In this document: piece after piece, positions 35,901-46,812 of the stretch | Numbering within the stretch: the first letter of the stretch is position 1 | How the letters are laid out: the number at the start of each line of letters is the position of its first letter | Source of the DNA: Rhinopomastus cyanomelas | Lineage: Eukaryota > Chordata > Aves > Bucerotiformes > Rhinopomastidae | NCBI GenBank assembly: GCA_013400115.1 | Contig: VXBP01009025.1 | Location: forward strand, 3,020-67,019 | Reading direction: 5' to 3' | DNA length: 64,000 nt | Notes under the pieces: generated by a model | What the model saw: only the letters and a program-made list of their open reading frames with translations | What the model was told of the DNA's origin: nothing | The model's database searches: none | Made by a program: the position numbers and the translations under genes

Positions 35901-38380
35901 ATCTTTTATTCTCACATTTAAGACCATTCAACCTGTGGTCGGTCTAATATATGCTGGGACATTATGGACAGAAAAATTGTGCTCAGAAAATGTATTTTGT
36001 ACTAAAATTGGTAAAGCCTCAAGTAAGATTATTGGGTGTGAATCCAAAGAAGGAAATCTTCAGCTCTACAGTTTGATCCCACAGATGGAGAAAGGGTTCT
36101 GTGTATCTGAGAGAGAGGTTCTGTTTGAACATTTTGTATAGAAAAGGAATCTGCTGTTGGAATCCCTTGTTTTATATATACCCTACAAAACAAACACCAT
36201 GACCATATACAGCTTTCTCAGAAACTTGCATTTTCTGATCTATGATTGTGAAAATTGGTGCGTGGGACCCATGACCACTGTGTTTTCCTGGAGCTACATT
36301 TGCTTAAGTGTGTATGGAAATGATAGGTCATCTGGAAAAGTGACACATTAGCAACATCATCAGTTACCTACCTGCTGCAATGGATTTTATTATGGAATTT
36401 TTTTTGAGCAACACACTATTTCTCTAAATCCTTCTAATCTTGTTAATGTTTGAATTGGCTCTTAGACTTGTAGAGAGAAACCTGAGTTTGAGCAAAATCT
36501 CTTCAGTAAAAATTCAGCCTGAAGGAATTTTTCATGGCCAAATTATAAACTGCTGGAATATAAACTTCATATTGAAAATGTGGATTCAGCTTTCAGTGCC
36601 ACAGTACTTTCCTTTTCCCTTTAATAACACAGTGACCTATATGTGCAAAGTTTCTTAAAGTATTTTTTGAGGCAAGGTTTTTCTGCCCTGAGCTTGATGA
36701 CATTTATTATTTTATATAACTCACTTGGCTCCAGTAAAACTTTTGATTAAAGTCTTTTGTAACAATAGCAGATGCTCAGGGATAAAGCTGGTGAAAGCAG
36801 AAAGTTCTGGAGTTCCATGAAGGTTAGGTACAAGATGATAATACACTACAGGAAGACTGAAAAATTTCCACAATCCTGTCTGCACTTGGTTCTGTATTAT
36901 GTAGCACCTCTTGTACATAGCTTATGGTTATGAATGAGAATCTTCAATTGACATACTGTGTGTAAAATAAATACATGTTTATCTGTTTGTGCGAGGACAA
37001 ATATGAAAAAATAGGAAGAAAATGGAGGATCCTTGTAGCTAGAGGCTTTGGCCTGGTTAGTTAGCTAGTGCATCCATAAAATGATAAATAGTGTTAAGAT
37101 GGATAAGACATTTCACCGCTTAAAAATGAAAAGAAAATCTGATTTGAAAATGTCAAGTTTTAGAATTCATAAGCAGGATTCCCATAATCAGTCAGACAGA
37201 ATAAATTGTGTTGTTTACAATCTTTTTGCAGACAGACAAGCTGAAAATATTTTCATGTACAATGCCAAGTAAGTTTACACTATCTATCATGTCTAAATTG
37301 TTTTATCACCTTATACAGATAGCAACATGCACACACAGATTGTTAGGGATGAGTTCCCTTATAAATTCCTTATAATCTAAGGCAACTGTGTGAAACACCA
37401 GAAAGGAATGGAGTTTGCTGATTTATCTGTGGTATTGACTGTGGTTACAGCCCCCAGAACATAATGGGAACAGTAAAACCTCTTAACCTGTTCTGGAATT
37501 GTTCTAGATGGAATTTATTTGTGATAATATTTAGAAGGCAGCCAGATGTTGGGAATAGGCCCCAACAATTTCTCTGCAAGCAAAAAGCCGAGTTTTCTCT
37601 CTTTGCCATAAACCAGTGCCCCCTAAGCTCAAAGTTCAAACTCTCTTAGCCAGGTGCTCAAGCTTTCACATACATTTTGTGTTGTTACTCTTTTGAAATT
37701 TACCAACATGTTTTTATGGATGTTGTCGTACTGGATGCCTCCTCAGGGACATAGAACTGTTAGTACACTGCAGGGTGTGCCGTAATATTTGGGTGGTGTT
37801 TGAAGCCAACAACATATAACTGCAGTCCCAAGACTTGCTTCCCATTGGTTGCCTTCTTTGTGAAGAGCTACAAGAACAATCTCTTCATGAATGATAGAAC
37901 CAAAGGTAAATAGTAAGTGAAGCTCTAAGGTGTCCTGTGCTTGTTGCCAGGACACCGATGCCAGACAACACAACTGCCAAATAAGATGTGGTTTATGTAG
38001 GAGTGTGGAAGTACGAGCCCATGACAGCAGCAAAATGTACAAGTTCAGTTTCGGTTCACTTGTACTAAGGGGCAAAATGGAGGATATCAGAGCCCTGATA
38101 GAGCCTTTAGCTGTCTATAATTGCAAGGCAGCAATCAAGAATGGGATGAGGAGGATGAAGGTATTGCTGAACTATGAAAGCCTTTTAACCTCTGGTTTCA
38201 GAGAAGAATGTGTTTCAAAGGAGACAGGTCTGGAAGAGCCCAATGGTGACACTTTGTGAGACAGTGGACAAAAGAGCTGTCTTTGCTGAATGGAAGCTAA
38301 CAGTGATTTCTCTTTTCACAAAAATGGCAACTTGTCACAGAAGAAAATAAAAATGGTAATGTGTAGTTATACATAAATCA
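32916..38380. other. Long unannotated interval
   Basis: No gene or repeat family recognised in about 5.4 kb. Noted: three GATTTAGTTA(G) words at 34648, 34665 and 34685, a perfect palindrome at 34772-34792, and two antiparallel frames of about 110 codons at 37743-38259 with no recognisable motif. Confidence 0.5.
34772..34792. repeat. Perfect palindrome, 10-bp arms
   Basis: CTGTAGTTCC-A-GGAACTACAG: ten paired bases each side of a single central base. No surrounding operator or RNA gene context was recognised. Confidence 0.9.
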
Positions 38381-38702
38381 AATCATGGAATCATAGAATG
38401 ATTGAATCATTAGGGATTGAAAGGGACCAGGAAAGATCATCTAGTCCAGTCCCCCTGCCACAGCGGAATCACCTACACCAAGTCACACAGGAACATATCC
38501 AAGCAGGTTTTAAATGTCTCCAGAGAAGGAGACCACAACCCCACTGGGAAGCCTATTGCAATGCTCCATAACCCTCACTGGGAAGAAGTTCCTGCTGGTA
38601 TTTCTGTGGAACCTCCTATGTTCCAGCTTACAACCATTGCCTCTCATCCTATCACCAGATGACATTGATACTGGTTTCATCCTACTGACACCCACCCATC
38701 AC
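38381..38702 (-). mobile_element. CR1 3' end, young subfamily
   Basis: Minus-strand CR1 with duplicated octamer end ('AATCATGGAATCATAGAATGATTGAATCATTAGGG') and the ORF2 C-terminus on the minus strand ('SSGDRMRGNGCKLEHRRFH', about 38650-38590). It is the first of three consecutive CR1 pieces in the same orientation. Confidence 0.92.
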
Positions 38703-38704
38703 AA

Positions 38705-38796
38705 AGAATCATAGAATCATTAGGGATTGGAAGGGACCCCAAAAGATCATCCTCTCAAATCCCCATGCCACATCAGGATCACTTCACTGGAGAAAT
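38705..38796 (-). mobile_element. CR1 tail only, young subfamily
   Basis: 'GAATCATAGAATCATTAGGGATTGGAAGGGACCCC...CATCAGGATCAC', about 90 bp, cut immediately upstream and followed by another CR1 3' end at 38800. The join differs from the shared double-tail junction. Confidence 0.85.
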
Positions 38797-38799
38797 TGT

Positions 38800-39885
38800 A
38801 GAATCAGAATCACTCAGGGTTGGAATGGTCCACCTGAGCATCCAGTTCCAACCCCACCACCAGGCTGGCCAGAGCCACATCCAGCCCGGCCTTAAACACC
38901 TCCAGGGATGGGGCCCCAACCACCTCCCTGGACAACCAATTCCAGGCTCTCACCACTCTCACAGTGAAGAACTGCCTCCTCACATCCACTCTAAATCTAC
39001 CCATCTCCAGTGTTGTATCCCTAGTATCCCCCTAGTCTTGTCGCTACCTGACATCCTAAAGAGTTCCTCCCCAGCCTTTTTGTAGGCCCCTCTCAGATAC
39101 TGGAAGGCCACAGTAAGGTCACCTCGGAGTGTCCTCCAAACTGAACAGCCCTCTGATCATCCTTGTGGCCCTCCTCTGCACATGCTCCAGTACGTCCACA
39201 TCCTTCTTGTAATAAGGGGTCCAGAACTGGACGCAGTACTCCAGGTGTGGCCTCATCAGAGCAGAACAGAGAAGGAGAATCACTTCCCGCAATCTGCTGA
39301 CCACACATCTCCTGATGCAGCCAAGGATCAAGTTTGCCTTCTGGGTCGCAAGTGCACACTGCTGGCTCACGTTCAGCCTTTCGTCCACAAGGACCTCCAA
39401 ATCCCTCTCCTCAGGGCTACTCTCCAGCCAGTCACTGCCCACCCTGTATTTGTGCTTAGGATTGCCTCGACCCAGATGCAGAACCTTAAACCCCATGAGG
39501 TTGGCTTGTACCCACTTCTCCAGCCTGTCCAGGTCCCTCTGGATGGCATCCCTGCCCTCCAGCGTGTCTGCTGCACCACACAGGTTGGTGTCGTCAAAAA
39601 CGTGCTGAGGGTGCACTCAGTGCCCTTGTCCATGTCACCTACAAAGATGTTGAACAAGACCCAGCACTGATCCCTGGGGCACTCCACTAGATACAGGCCT
39701 CCAACTAGACTCTGTCCCATTGACCACTACTTTCAGTCTTCTATCCTGCAGCATGTTCATGATCCACCTCACTACCCAATTATCTAGACTACACTGCCTC
39801 AGTCTGAGCGTGACCTCAGGTCTCGCCTCCCTTAAAGGGGTCCAGGTCTGCAAAGACTGCCAGCTCCTGCAGCAGAACACTGGGA
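38800..39885 (-). mobile_element. CR1 LINE, 3' half with partial reverse transcriptase
   Basis: About 1.09 kb of CR1 on the minus strand. It runs from within the RT ('SGVPQGSVLG', about 39685-39656) through thumb and C-terminal sequence to a 3' UTR ending 'AACCCTGAGTGATTCTGATTC'. The 3' module is of the second type ('FFTVRVVRAWNWLSREV', 38975-38925). It is less decayed than the 1.3-3.4 kb copy but has several frameshifts. The 5' truncation at 39885 is the usual outcome of target-primed reverse transcription. Confidence 0.9.
39119..39880 (-). pseudogene. CR1 ORF2 reverse-transcriptase, C-terminal half, broken
   Basis: The RT C-terminal half survives in two or three minus frames. The 39880-39635 frame has 'VVRWIMNMLQDRRLKVVVNG' and 'SSGVPQGSVLG'. 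The 39616-39119 frame (165 residues) has 'FDDTNLCG' where active CR1 has the FADDTKL catalytic box, so one residue is lost there. It continues with 'IQRDLDRLEKW', 'VLHLGRGNPKH', 'LVDERLNVSQQCALA', 'ILGCIRR' and 'MRPHLEYCVQFW'. This order is exactly that of CR1 ORF2. The missing residue in the catalytic box and the frameshift near 39620 make it inactive. Confidence 0.88.
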
Positions 39886-41735
39886 AATTCTAATGTTGGT
39901 GGCTTTCCAGGATTAAATTTCTCTATCCAGAGTCAGCATGTTTCTTTTAAAATTCTTTCCCATCTTAGTGATCACTTTTACAGCAGTACTTTCCTGTTAT
40001 GAACTAGCAGAGCTTCTCAATGGGGAGAAGCTCCTGGCACAGAATATATTACCTTTTTTAAGCCAGCTATACATTTTTTTAAAACGGAGGGATGGCTAGT
40101 TGATTCCGCTTGTAAATGACTGACATTTAACTTATGCTTTGTCAATTAGACTTCATTTCTTTCCCTTCACAAGCAATTTTGATATGTTAAGCCTAATATA
40201 ATTATTTTTGCTGCTCAGTTGGTGTTATAAAGGTGGTGTTCATATTTTCCTGAGATGCCAAGACTTGGCTGATATTGAACAAAATTTCTTTATGAGTGAA
40301 TATATTAATGTTGATAGTCACACTGAAGTGTGAGAACCATTTTCCATATCATCATTTCCGTATTCTCCTAATTACTGGCTTTTAAAGGCTTAATGCCAAT
40401 AAAGTGACATTTTATGTGGATTTGGAGAAGGGAGATTGCAATCTTATGTCACAAATATGGGCATATTGAGTCAGCAGATTCTTGCATATTTTAGTTGCAC
40501 ATTGGGTAGGTAACCAGTTTAGAAAAAGTGCTTTAAGCTCAATGTGGATGAAAATTCCTCAATCAAGCCAAATAAACAGGACCTGCTGTTCTGTGAAACT
40601 GGAAATGTTTCAGTGAAAACACTCCTCAGTAACATGAACCCAAGGGTTGGTCTTAAGAGAGGTCTATATTTGTAATGTGATTGGATTGTCTTGAAATTCT
40701 CTGTAGACATCATAAGCCTCAATTTCTCTATATAGGCTTAAGATCTGAGTAGCTTTGTGTTTTCCTGTTTTACTTTTATTAATAGGCTACATAATAAGGA
40801 AATTCACTGTGAACTTAAACATCTCAAGGATCAGTTTCTTTTTCCTTCTCTGCTCTAGAGACATGAGCTTATACAGTCCCACACAAAAATTAAAGAGAAG
40901 TGGTGTTTGAATAATTTTAATTCTGCCTTTGAATTCTTAGTGTTTTGAAGACTTTGTAGCGTAAAAACTATCTGGATATTAGAAGAACTTAACATGACAT
41001 TTAGTTTCTAGGAGGTAAATCTATATTCTCTGAGGATTATTTAACTCAATGGAAATAATAATGCATTGAAACATAAATAGTTTTTTGATAACTGAAGGAT
41101 ACATTGAACCAGTCCAACTCCAAGGCTCCACACAGAGTTGAAGAAATGTCTCTAGCTACTCAATCAAAAAAATGCAGCTGTCTTGAAATTTGAGGTGTTA
41201 TTATTCTCTGTACTTTCTGCTGCTGGGTAATCCATAGATAAACCATAAAATTGTTGTGTTTCACCTCCTGAAAGTGTGTGAAAAAAGTAGAGAAACTGCT
41301 TTTACTAAGATGTATAAGGAATTACTATTAATCTGGGTACGTGGCTGTCTCATCTCCTTGATTACAATTTTTGAGTTGTATTAGGGAAGCTTATCCAAAG
41401 CCAAGCAGGAGAAGGCAAGTGTTATCGATACAGGAATGCTGTCATATTATGAGGACTGAGCTGAGGTATCTATATTCTCACAAACAGAAATTGGAAAGGG
41501 AGCACAAGGCAATAAAGTGTAGCTCAGACACAGTCTTCTGGTAGTAACTCTGATTATTTTTTTCCTTTATAAGAATGAGCTGAAATATTAGTGAGATTTA
41601 TTAGGGGCTGCTGCTGTTAATTCACAAATATATTTTCCTGACTGTGTATTTTAGATTTTGGAGTAAATATTTTGTTGCTGCTTATGATGCATTTTTACTA
41701 TTGATAACGCTTTTGCTATAAAGTATGTTCTGGTT
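39886..41735. other. Unannotated AT-rich interval
   Basis: Nothing recognised. Confidence 0.5.
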
Positions 41736-41985
41736 TATAATCCTAGAATATTTTGGCTTGGAAGACCTCCAAGGTCTTCCAGTCCCCCAGCTCATCAAAC
41801 AGGCCTAATGAAATTGAGTTATGCAGGTATTTGTCTTGAAACCTCCAGCAATAGAGACTCCACATCCTACTGTAGAGTTGACTACTTTCCTTGGATCTAG
41901 TTGGAATTTTCTAGCTGAAATATCCAGCCTCTGACCATTGTCTCTTGCCCTACAGCTGTGCACCCCTGAGAAGGGCTAATGCAAC
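41736..41985 (-). mobile_element. Old CR1 3' end
   Basis: Diverged minus-strand CR1 end: 'CCTAGAATATTTTGGCTTGGAAGACCTCCAAGGTCTTCCAGTCCCC', then 'GACCATTGTCTCTTGCCCTACAG' where CR1 has its conserved 'CC(A/C)TTG.C.CTTGTCCT' segment. It is clearly older than the 45.9 kb copy. Confidence 0.65.
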
Positions 41986-41999
41986 AGGGCAACAGTTGT

Positions 42000-43338
42000 T
42001 TTGTTTGTTGAGGGCTACCCCCTCAGATCTTGTTCACACATGTTTAATAGAAGTTCCAAGGAACATTTAGGTAGAACCAGCAGCTCAATTCATGGCTATG
42101 GAACTGGTGTCATCAACAGGGGTTTGGATTCCACAATCACGGCTCCGTTTACCAGGCACCGGAGCTCCAAACAACCAATGGGATGCAGTTGTCCCAAAGG
42201 GGCAAAAGGATCCTGGGGCAGGAATGGGCAGGGCTCACTGACAGGGCTTTAAACTGGGTTTGAAGGGGGAAGGGGTACCTAGTCTCCTGCTGGCTGGTGA
42301 CAAACTGTGGGGCAGCTCACCAGTCGCAGAGGGACGGAGAGCCAATGAGGGCCCTCAACTTGCCCTGGGGCAAGCCAGGGATGATGCACCAGGACAGTCT
42401 GAGGAAATCAAGGGCAATTGGCACAAGAGGAGGACAGGGCCTGCCCAGCTGAAGTGCCTCCATGCAAATGCACAGAGCTTGGGCAACAAACAGGATGAAT
42501 TAATGGCCGCTGGGATGCCATGACATAGTGGCTATTACTGAAACTTGGTGGGATGATTCCCACGACTGGAATGGAGGGATAGATGGGTACAAGCTCTTTA
42601 GGAAGGACAGGCAGGGAAGGAGAGGAGGAGGCATTGCCCTCTATATCAGTGACCAGCTGGAATCAGTGGAGCTCCTCCTGGGGAAGGATGATTAGCTGGT
42701 TGAGAGTCTGTGGGTTAAAATTAAGGGAAAGACAGAGGAGGGTGATGTTACTGTAGGGGGTCTGCTACAGGCCACCTGACCAGCAGAATCAACCAGATGA
42801 GGCCCTTCACAGGCAAATAGTAGTATCTTCCGCGTCACAGGCCCTGGTTCTCATGGGGGATTTCAACCACTCTGACATCCGCTGGAGGGACAACACAGCA
42901 AGGCACCAGCAATCCAGGTTATTCTTGGATTGTTCTCACCAACAAGGAAGGGCTGGTGACCAGTGTAAGGCTCAGGGACAACCTTGGCTACAGTGACCAT
43001 GAAGCAGTTGAAATTCAGACCTCAGGGCAACCAGGAGGAAGTTTTCTAAGCTGAGGGCCTGGAATGGGTTGCCCAGGAAGGTGGTGGAGGTCTCATCCTT
43101 GGAGGTGTTTAAGGCTGGGCTGGATGAGGCTCTGGCCAGCCTGATCTAGGTTGGGGTGTCCCCGCCCATGGCAGGGGAGTTGGAACTGGATGATCCTGTG
43201 GTCCCTTCTAACCCAGACTGCCTGTATGACGTGGTCTAGGTGATCCTGCTGTGGCAGGGGGATTGGACTAGATGATCTTTCGTGGTCCCTTCCAATCCCA
43301 AATGATTCTATGATTCTGTGATTCTATGATTCTGCGAA
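42000..43338 (+). mobile_element. CR1 with 5' region and endonuclease, internal RT deletion and double tail
   Basis: Plus-strand CR1 with a 5' region ('CTTTAAACTGGGTTTGAAGGGGGAAGGGG' at 42246-42274), the ORF2 endonuclease start (from about 42440) and scattered endonuclease blocks to about 43045. It then jumps directly to the 3' end at 'GGGCCTGGAATGGGTTGCCC' (about 43060). The whole RT (roughly 1.7 kb in a complete element) is absent. The 3' end is double: second-type 3' UTR to 43230, then the young-subfamily tail 'GTGGTCTAGGTGATCCTGC...' and an octamer run to 43338. The 5' boundary is approximate. It ends at a retroviral envelope remnant. Confidence 0.85.
42440..43045 (+). pseudogene. CR1 ORF2 endonuclease, broken
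   Basis: Decayed endonuclease domain: 'LKCLHANAQSLGNKQDELM' (42450-42506), then, after a frameshift, 'ITETWWDDSHDWNG' (about 42535-42575) including the ETWWD catalytic segment. 'YKLFRKDRQGRRGGGIALY' follows (about 42588-42645), and 'LVLMGDFNHSDI.WR' near 42845-42890, the G-D-F-N motif of the endonuclease fold. Stops and frameshifts (for example TAG in 'ggatgattagctggtt', about 42692) rule out activity. Sequence similarity to CR1 ends at the deletion join. Confidence 0.8.
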
Positions 43339-43339
43339 T

Positions 43340-43543
43340 AAGTAAAACAGTTAACTTTAAGCATTTTAAGTGATGTGTTACAAGATTTTTCAGGTTGGGT
43401 TTTATCAGTAAGTAAAACTGGATTGTTAATGTTGGTAGTAGTAGTAGAGGTGATGTTGGTAATTCCATGTGTAATATTGCTGTTACAAAAACATCTGAAA
43501 AAATGGCTCAAGCAATTTTTTTGCATAAATACAAAAGGGGAGT
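43340..43543 (+). pseudogene. Endogenous retrovirus env, C-terminal transmembrane end, and polypurine tract
   Basis: Remnant of the 3' end of a retroviral envelope gene. In the frame from 43375, a 'GW' precedes a hydrophobic stretch rich in L, V and M (about residues 17-39), then a 'PC' pair and a basic tail ('LLQKHLKKWLKQFF'). This layout fits the membrane anchor and cytoplasmic tail of an envelope transmembrane subunit, including the proline-cysteine near the inner membrane face. It is followed by a polypurine tract (AAAAGGGGAG, 43533-43542) directly before the LTR. The rest of env, pol and gag is missing from this window, and the left edge coincides with the CR1 tail at 43338. No functional product is expected. 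Confidence 0.55.
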
Positions 43544-43900
43544 TGTCATGGAAGACCTGGGGTTCTGTGGAATCATTGTTGTAAGAGCAAGGACAGTTGG
43601 AACATTTTAATGTGTGAATTAATGTTGGTACTTGGCTTAAGTATGGTGATTAGCACAAGTCACGATCTTTGTCTAAGGCATAACCATTGGCAGAAGAAAC
43701 AAGAAGTATCAACAACGTTACCGTGGATACAGCACCGACAGTGTATGGTGGCCAATGAGATCGTTGCATGGGTTGTTTTGGTGTAAAAACGAAGGAATCA
43801 ATGTTGAGCAAGAGAGTATATATTTCTTAAGTTTTGACAATAAAACAGCTACTTGAAAATCATATTGATTTGTGTAGAGTCCATTTGGTATATCCCCACA
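43544..43900 (+). mobile_element. Endogenous retrovirus 3' LTR
   Basis: A 357-bp LTR beginning TGTCATGGAAGACC right after the polypurine tract and ending 'TATATCCCCACA', giving TGT...ACA termini. A TATA box (TATATA, 43818-43823) is followed about 15 bp later by AATAAA (43839-43844), so the R region is short, as in alpharetrovirus-like elements. No duplicate LTR was found. Confidence 0.6.
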
Positions 43901-45905
43901 TGAGAGGACAGATGACTTATTTTATTTCTCTTTTGCATTTTTTGCTTGCTTCTCTGAGCAAAATCACTTAAACATTCCCAGGAATATGCATGTTCTTCAA
44001 GCACAAGTTAAACAGTGTCAGATGGTTGTGACATGGACTTTGCTAATGCTTTGAAAATTATGAAATAAATTGCTTCTGACATCCTTCTCAGAAAGCCAGA
44101 TATATTTGTTCACGTGGGTAAGACACTACACTGGTGCTTGAGTATCTCTAAAGGTAGTGTTTCTGAAAACAAAGTTTACAATCCTGTTCTAATAAGAAAT
44201 GTGGGACTCTTCAGCAGATTCCGAAGCCAGTTTAAACAGAATCTGCTGAGGGAATGAATCTGTTGCTATTCCTGCCACAAATCTATCCATGAGTCAAATC
44301 AACCCTTTCAATGTCTTGTTGCATTAGGTTAATCTCTACATCTCCTTATGAAATACAGTATATGAGATACTGCTGCCTTATGTATCTTCAATCTTATTAG
44401 TGGCTTTCTCATTGCTAGATACTTTATCCTAAATCTAAAGCACTTAGATTGACTGGATATATGTCCCTTGCAAACTAAATATAAGCTGGATGCCAAAATT
44501 TCCAATAGATGACTCTCCCAAAAATGCTGAGCACCAGAACAGAAGAAAAAAGTCAAAGAGTTAAAGAAAAATGTAGTCAGCATTCTCAGATTTATTTCTG
44601 CAATTTCAACCCAGTGAAGAGGAAATGAGTGTTTCACAGCTCTAAACTTTTGAAATGGATTTAACCAAAAATCACAGTTTGTTCAATCTGTACTTTCCTA
44701 TGTACAAATAAGATACAAGTTTGAGGTTTTTTTGATATAGGGAATAGAACTACAGGGATTAAATCGAGTGCTGTAATATGGCTGCCATTCACAATGCCAA
44801 AGATACCCTTGGTTACTGTAATAATGTGTATTTGCCCAGTAAGGACACTAGGGTTACTAGAGAACTGTATAATAATCACAGAGGTCTGAGACAGTACCAG
44901 CAGATACTGCTTTTGATTTTTATGAAACTCTTCACAGATACATGATGAAAACAGTTCTTTTCCACAAAGACACTGAGGATTTTTATTACCTTAATTTGTG
45001 GCTACTGCAAGGTATCTTAAAGTCTGACTTCTTTTCAGTAGGTGGGATACTCGGTGCTTTCCAAAATTCAGAGTTCTACAAGAAGGTATTTTGATGTTTA
45101 CTGAAACTATTGGCTTGTGACCATAATTTTAATTGAGAACTGCTTCACTAGATATACAGCTCATATAAAAAAACCCAAAGGGCAACGTATCTATTCTATT
45201 AACTGAAACTTCAAAGAATCTAAAGCTAGAAGAGTTTTGGGATTGGCCTTGGCAACACATGTCGCACTATGAAGTAGTTCAGAGATGCCAAAGATTATAA
45301 TTGTGAAAATAAGTTTATTAGAATGTTAAAATTTTCTTCAGCTTTATTGTTATTATATTGATGTGACTGTTTCAAGAAGGAAGAATTTTAAGAACGTTGA
45401 GATGATTGCTTTTAGGGTTGCAGTCAGCAACAGAAACATGCTAACTACTCAATACCTGAGTAAAAGTCTTGGTCATCTACCACTCTTTGAGGTGGCACTA
45501 GTTTCAATGAGAACAGCTGCTTGTGGTGCGTTTCTTCTGGATTTCTGTAGCACAGATTAAAGCAGAGTTTCATACCCACAAATTCTAATTAGTCTTTGAT
45601 CTCCCTTTCTAGAAAGTTTTGAGTATCCTCTCTTTTTAAGGTGACTTCATTAACTACAGTATAACTTCCAAAACAGGAGACATGGTGGCCATTTAACTAG
45701 ATCTTTGAGAAACACTGTGCTTAATCTCAGGATGTTTGTTTTTCAGACAATCCTGGTTTTGCATATTGGAAGAACTACTTTGCCTGCCTGAGCAACAATC
45801 AAATTAGGAAATGTAATCCCGCATTGTGAAGGCCTAGTGAGGAGGTTTTGTGCAAGTTCTGAAAGAATCAACAGACAGCAAACAGCCAGGTTATACAGTT
45901 TAAAT
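43901..45905. other. Unannotated AT-rich interval
   Basis: Nothing recognised. Confidence 0.5.
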
Positions 45906-46286
45906 CAGCTTGGAGAAGAGGAGACTGAGGGGTGACCTCATTAATGTCTACAAATATTTGGGGGTGGGTGTCGGGAGGATGGAGCTGGGCTACTCCCGGT
46001 GTCATGTAGTGATAGGATGAGGGGCAATGGTTGTAAGCTGGAACATAGGAGGTTCCACATCAACCTGAGAAGGAACTTCTTCACAGTGAGGGTGACGGAG
46101 CGCTGGAACAGGCTGCCCAGGGGGGTTGTGGAGTCTCCTTCACTGGAGATGTTCAAGACCTGCCTGGATGTGTTCCTGTGTGACATGGTCTACGTGATCG
46201 TGCTGTGTCAGGGGGATTGGACTAGATGATCTTTTGAGGTCCCTTCCAGTCTGTAATGATTCTATGATTCTATGATTCTGTGATAC
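45906..46286 (+). mobile_element. CR1 3' end, young subfamily, near-consensus copy
   Basis: Plus-strand CR1 from 'AGCTTGGAGAAGAGGAGACTGAGGGGTGACCTC'. It encodes an intact ORF2 C-terminus (45999-46229, 'DRMRGNGCKLEHRRFH' to 'CLDVFLCDMV'), then the 3' UTR and four octamer units to 46286. It looks among the least diverged copies here. Confidence 0.95.
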
Positions 46287-46594
46287 TCAAGTGCTGAAAG
46301 CTTGCTGCTGCTTGACTTCCCACTAAACAGTTTATTGCTTTCAAAAGTTGCACTCAACTATGCTCCTGCTTGCTTGCTGTTCTCTGTTTTGTCAGCTGTG
46401 CCTAACCTTGCCTGAAATCTTTTGTGCACTAGTCCCTGCCTTTCTCAGGAAACAATTTCTTGCTTATGTTTAACTCGTTTAATTCACACAAAGTCCTGCA
46501 AACTGTCTGTGCTCTCGCTTCAGCTGTGGGAATTTCTCTGCCATTATCAGCCAGTAACATTAACACTGCAATCTGCATGAAGATGCAAATTTAC
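46287..46594. other. Unannotated interval, possibly intron
   Basis: Nothing recognised apart from the donor-like GTAAAT (minus) adjoining the candidate exon at 46595. Confidence 0.4.
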
Positions 46595-46649
46595 CTGTGT
46601 TCTTCGTGTGACTGAACACCAGGCCACTGCTCCAAAGTCTCACAGAAAT
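46595..46649 (-). CDS. Candidate small exon of an unidentified minus-strand gene
   Basis: A 55-bp minus-strand segment with an acceptor 'CTTGTCTTTATTACAG' before it and a donor 'CACAG/GTAAAT' after it. Read with two bases completing the previous codon it stays open and gives 'FCETLEQWPGVQSHEEH'. That entry phase is exactly what the upstream candidate exon (48142-48241) leaves, one base, forming GAT at the join. A second frame is also open, which weakens the argument. No protein family recognised. It could be chance, since short open segments with splice-like edges are common in 64 kb. Confidence 0.28.
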
Positions 46650-46695
46650 CTGTAATAAAGACAAGACTTGCTTACCAATATGAAATTATACTTTT

Positions 46696-46812
46696 ATCAT
46701 AGAATCATAGAATTGTTTAGCCTGGAAAGGGCCTTAAGGTTTGAGTCCAACCATTAACCCAACTGTCCCAAGGCCCCCAATAAATGATGTCCATAAGTTC
46801 CATGTCTACACA
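46696..46812 (-). mobile_element. CR1 tail, older subfamily
   Basis: Minus-strand 'ATCATAGAATCATAGAATTGTTTAGCCTGGAAAGGGCCTTAAGGTTTGAGTCCAACCATTAACCCAACTGTCCCAAG', the same type as at 54110. It is 5'-truncated at about 46812. Confidence 0.85.

Noticed and set aside
37743..38259. Overlapping antiparallel frames of about 110 codons
   Set aside because: No family features, codon pattern or splice context; probably chance.
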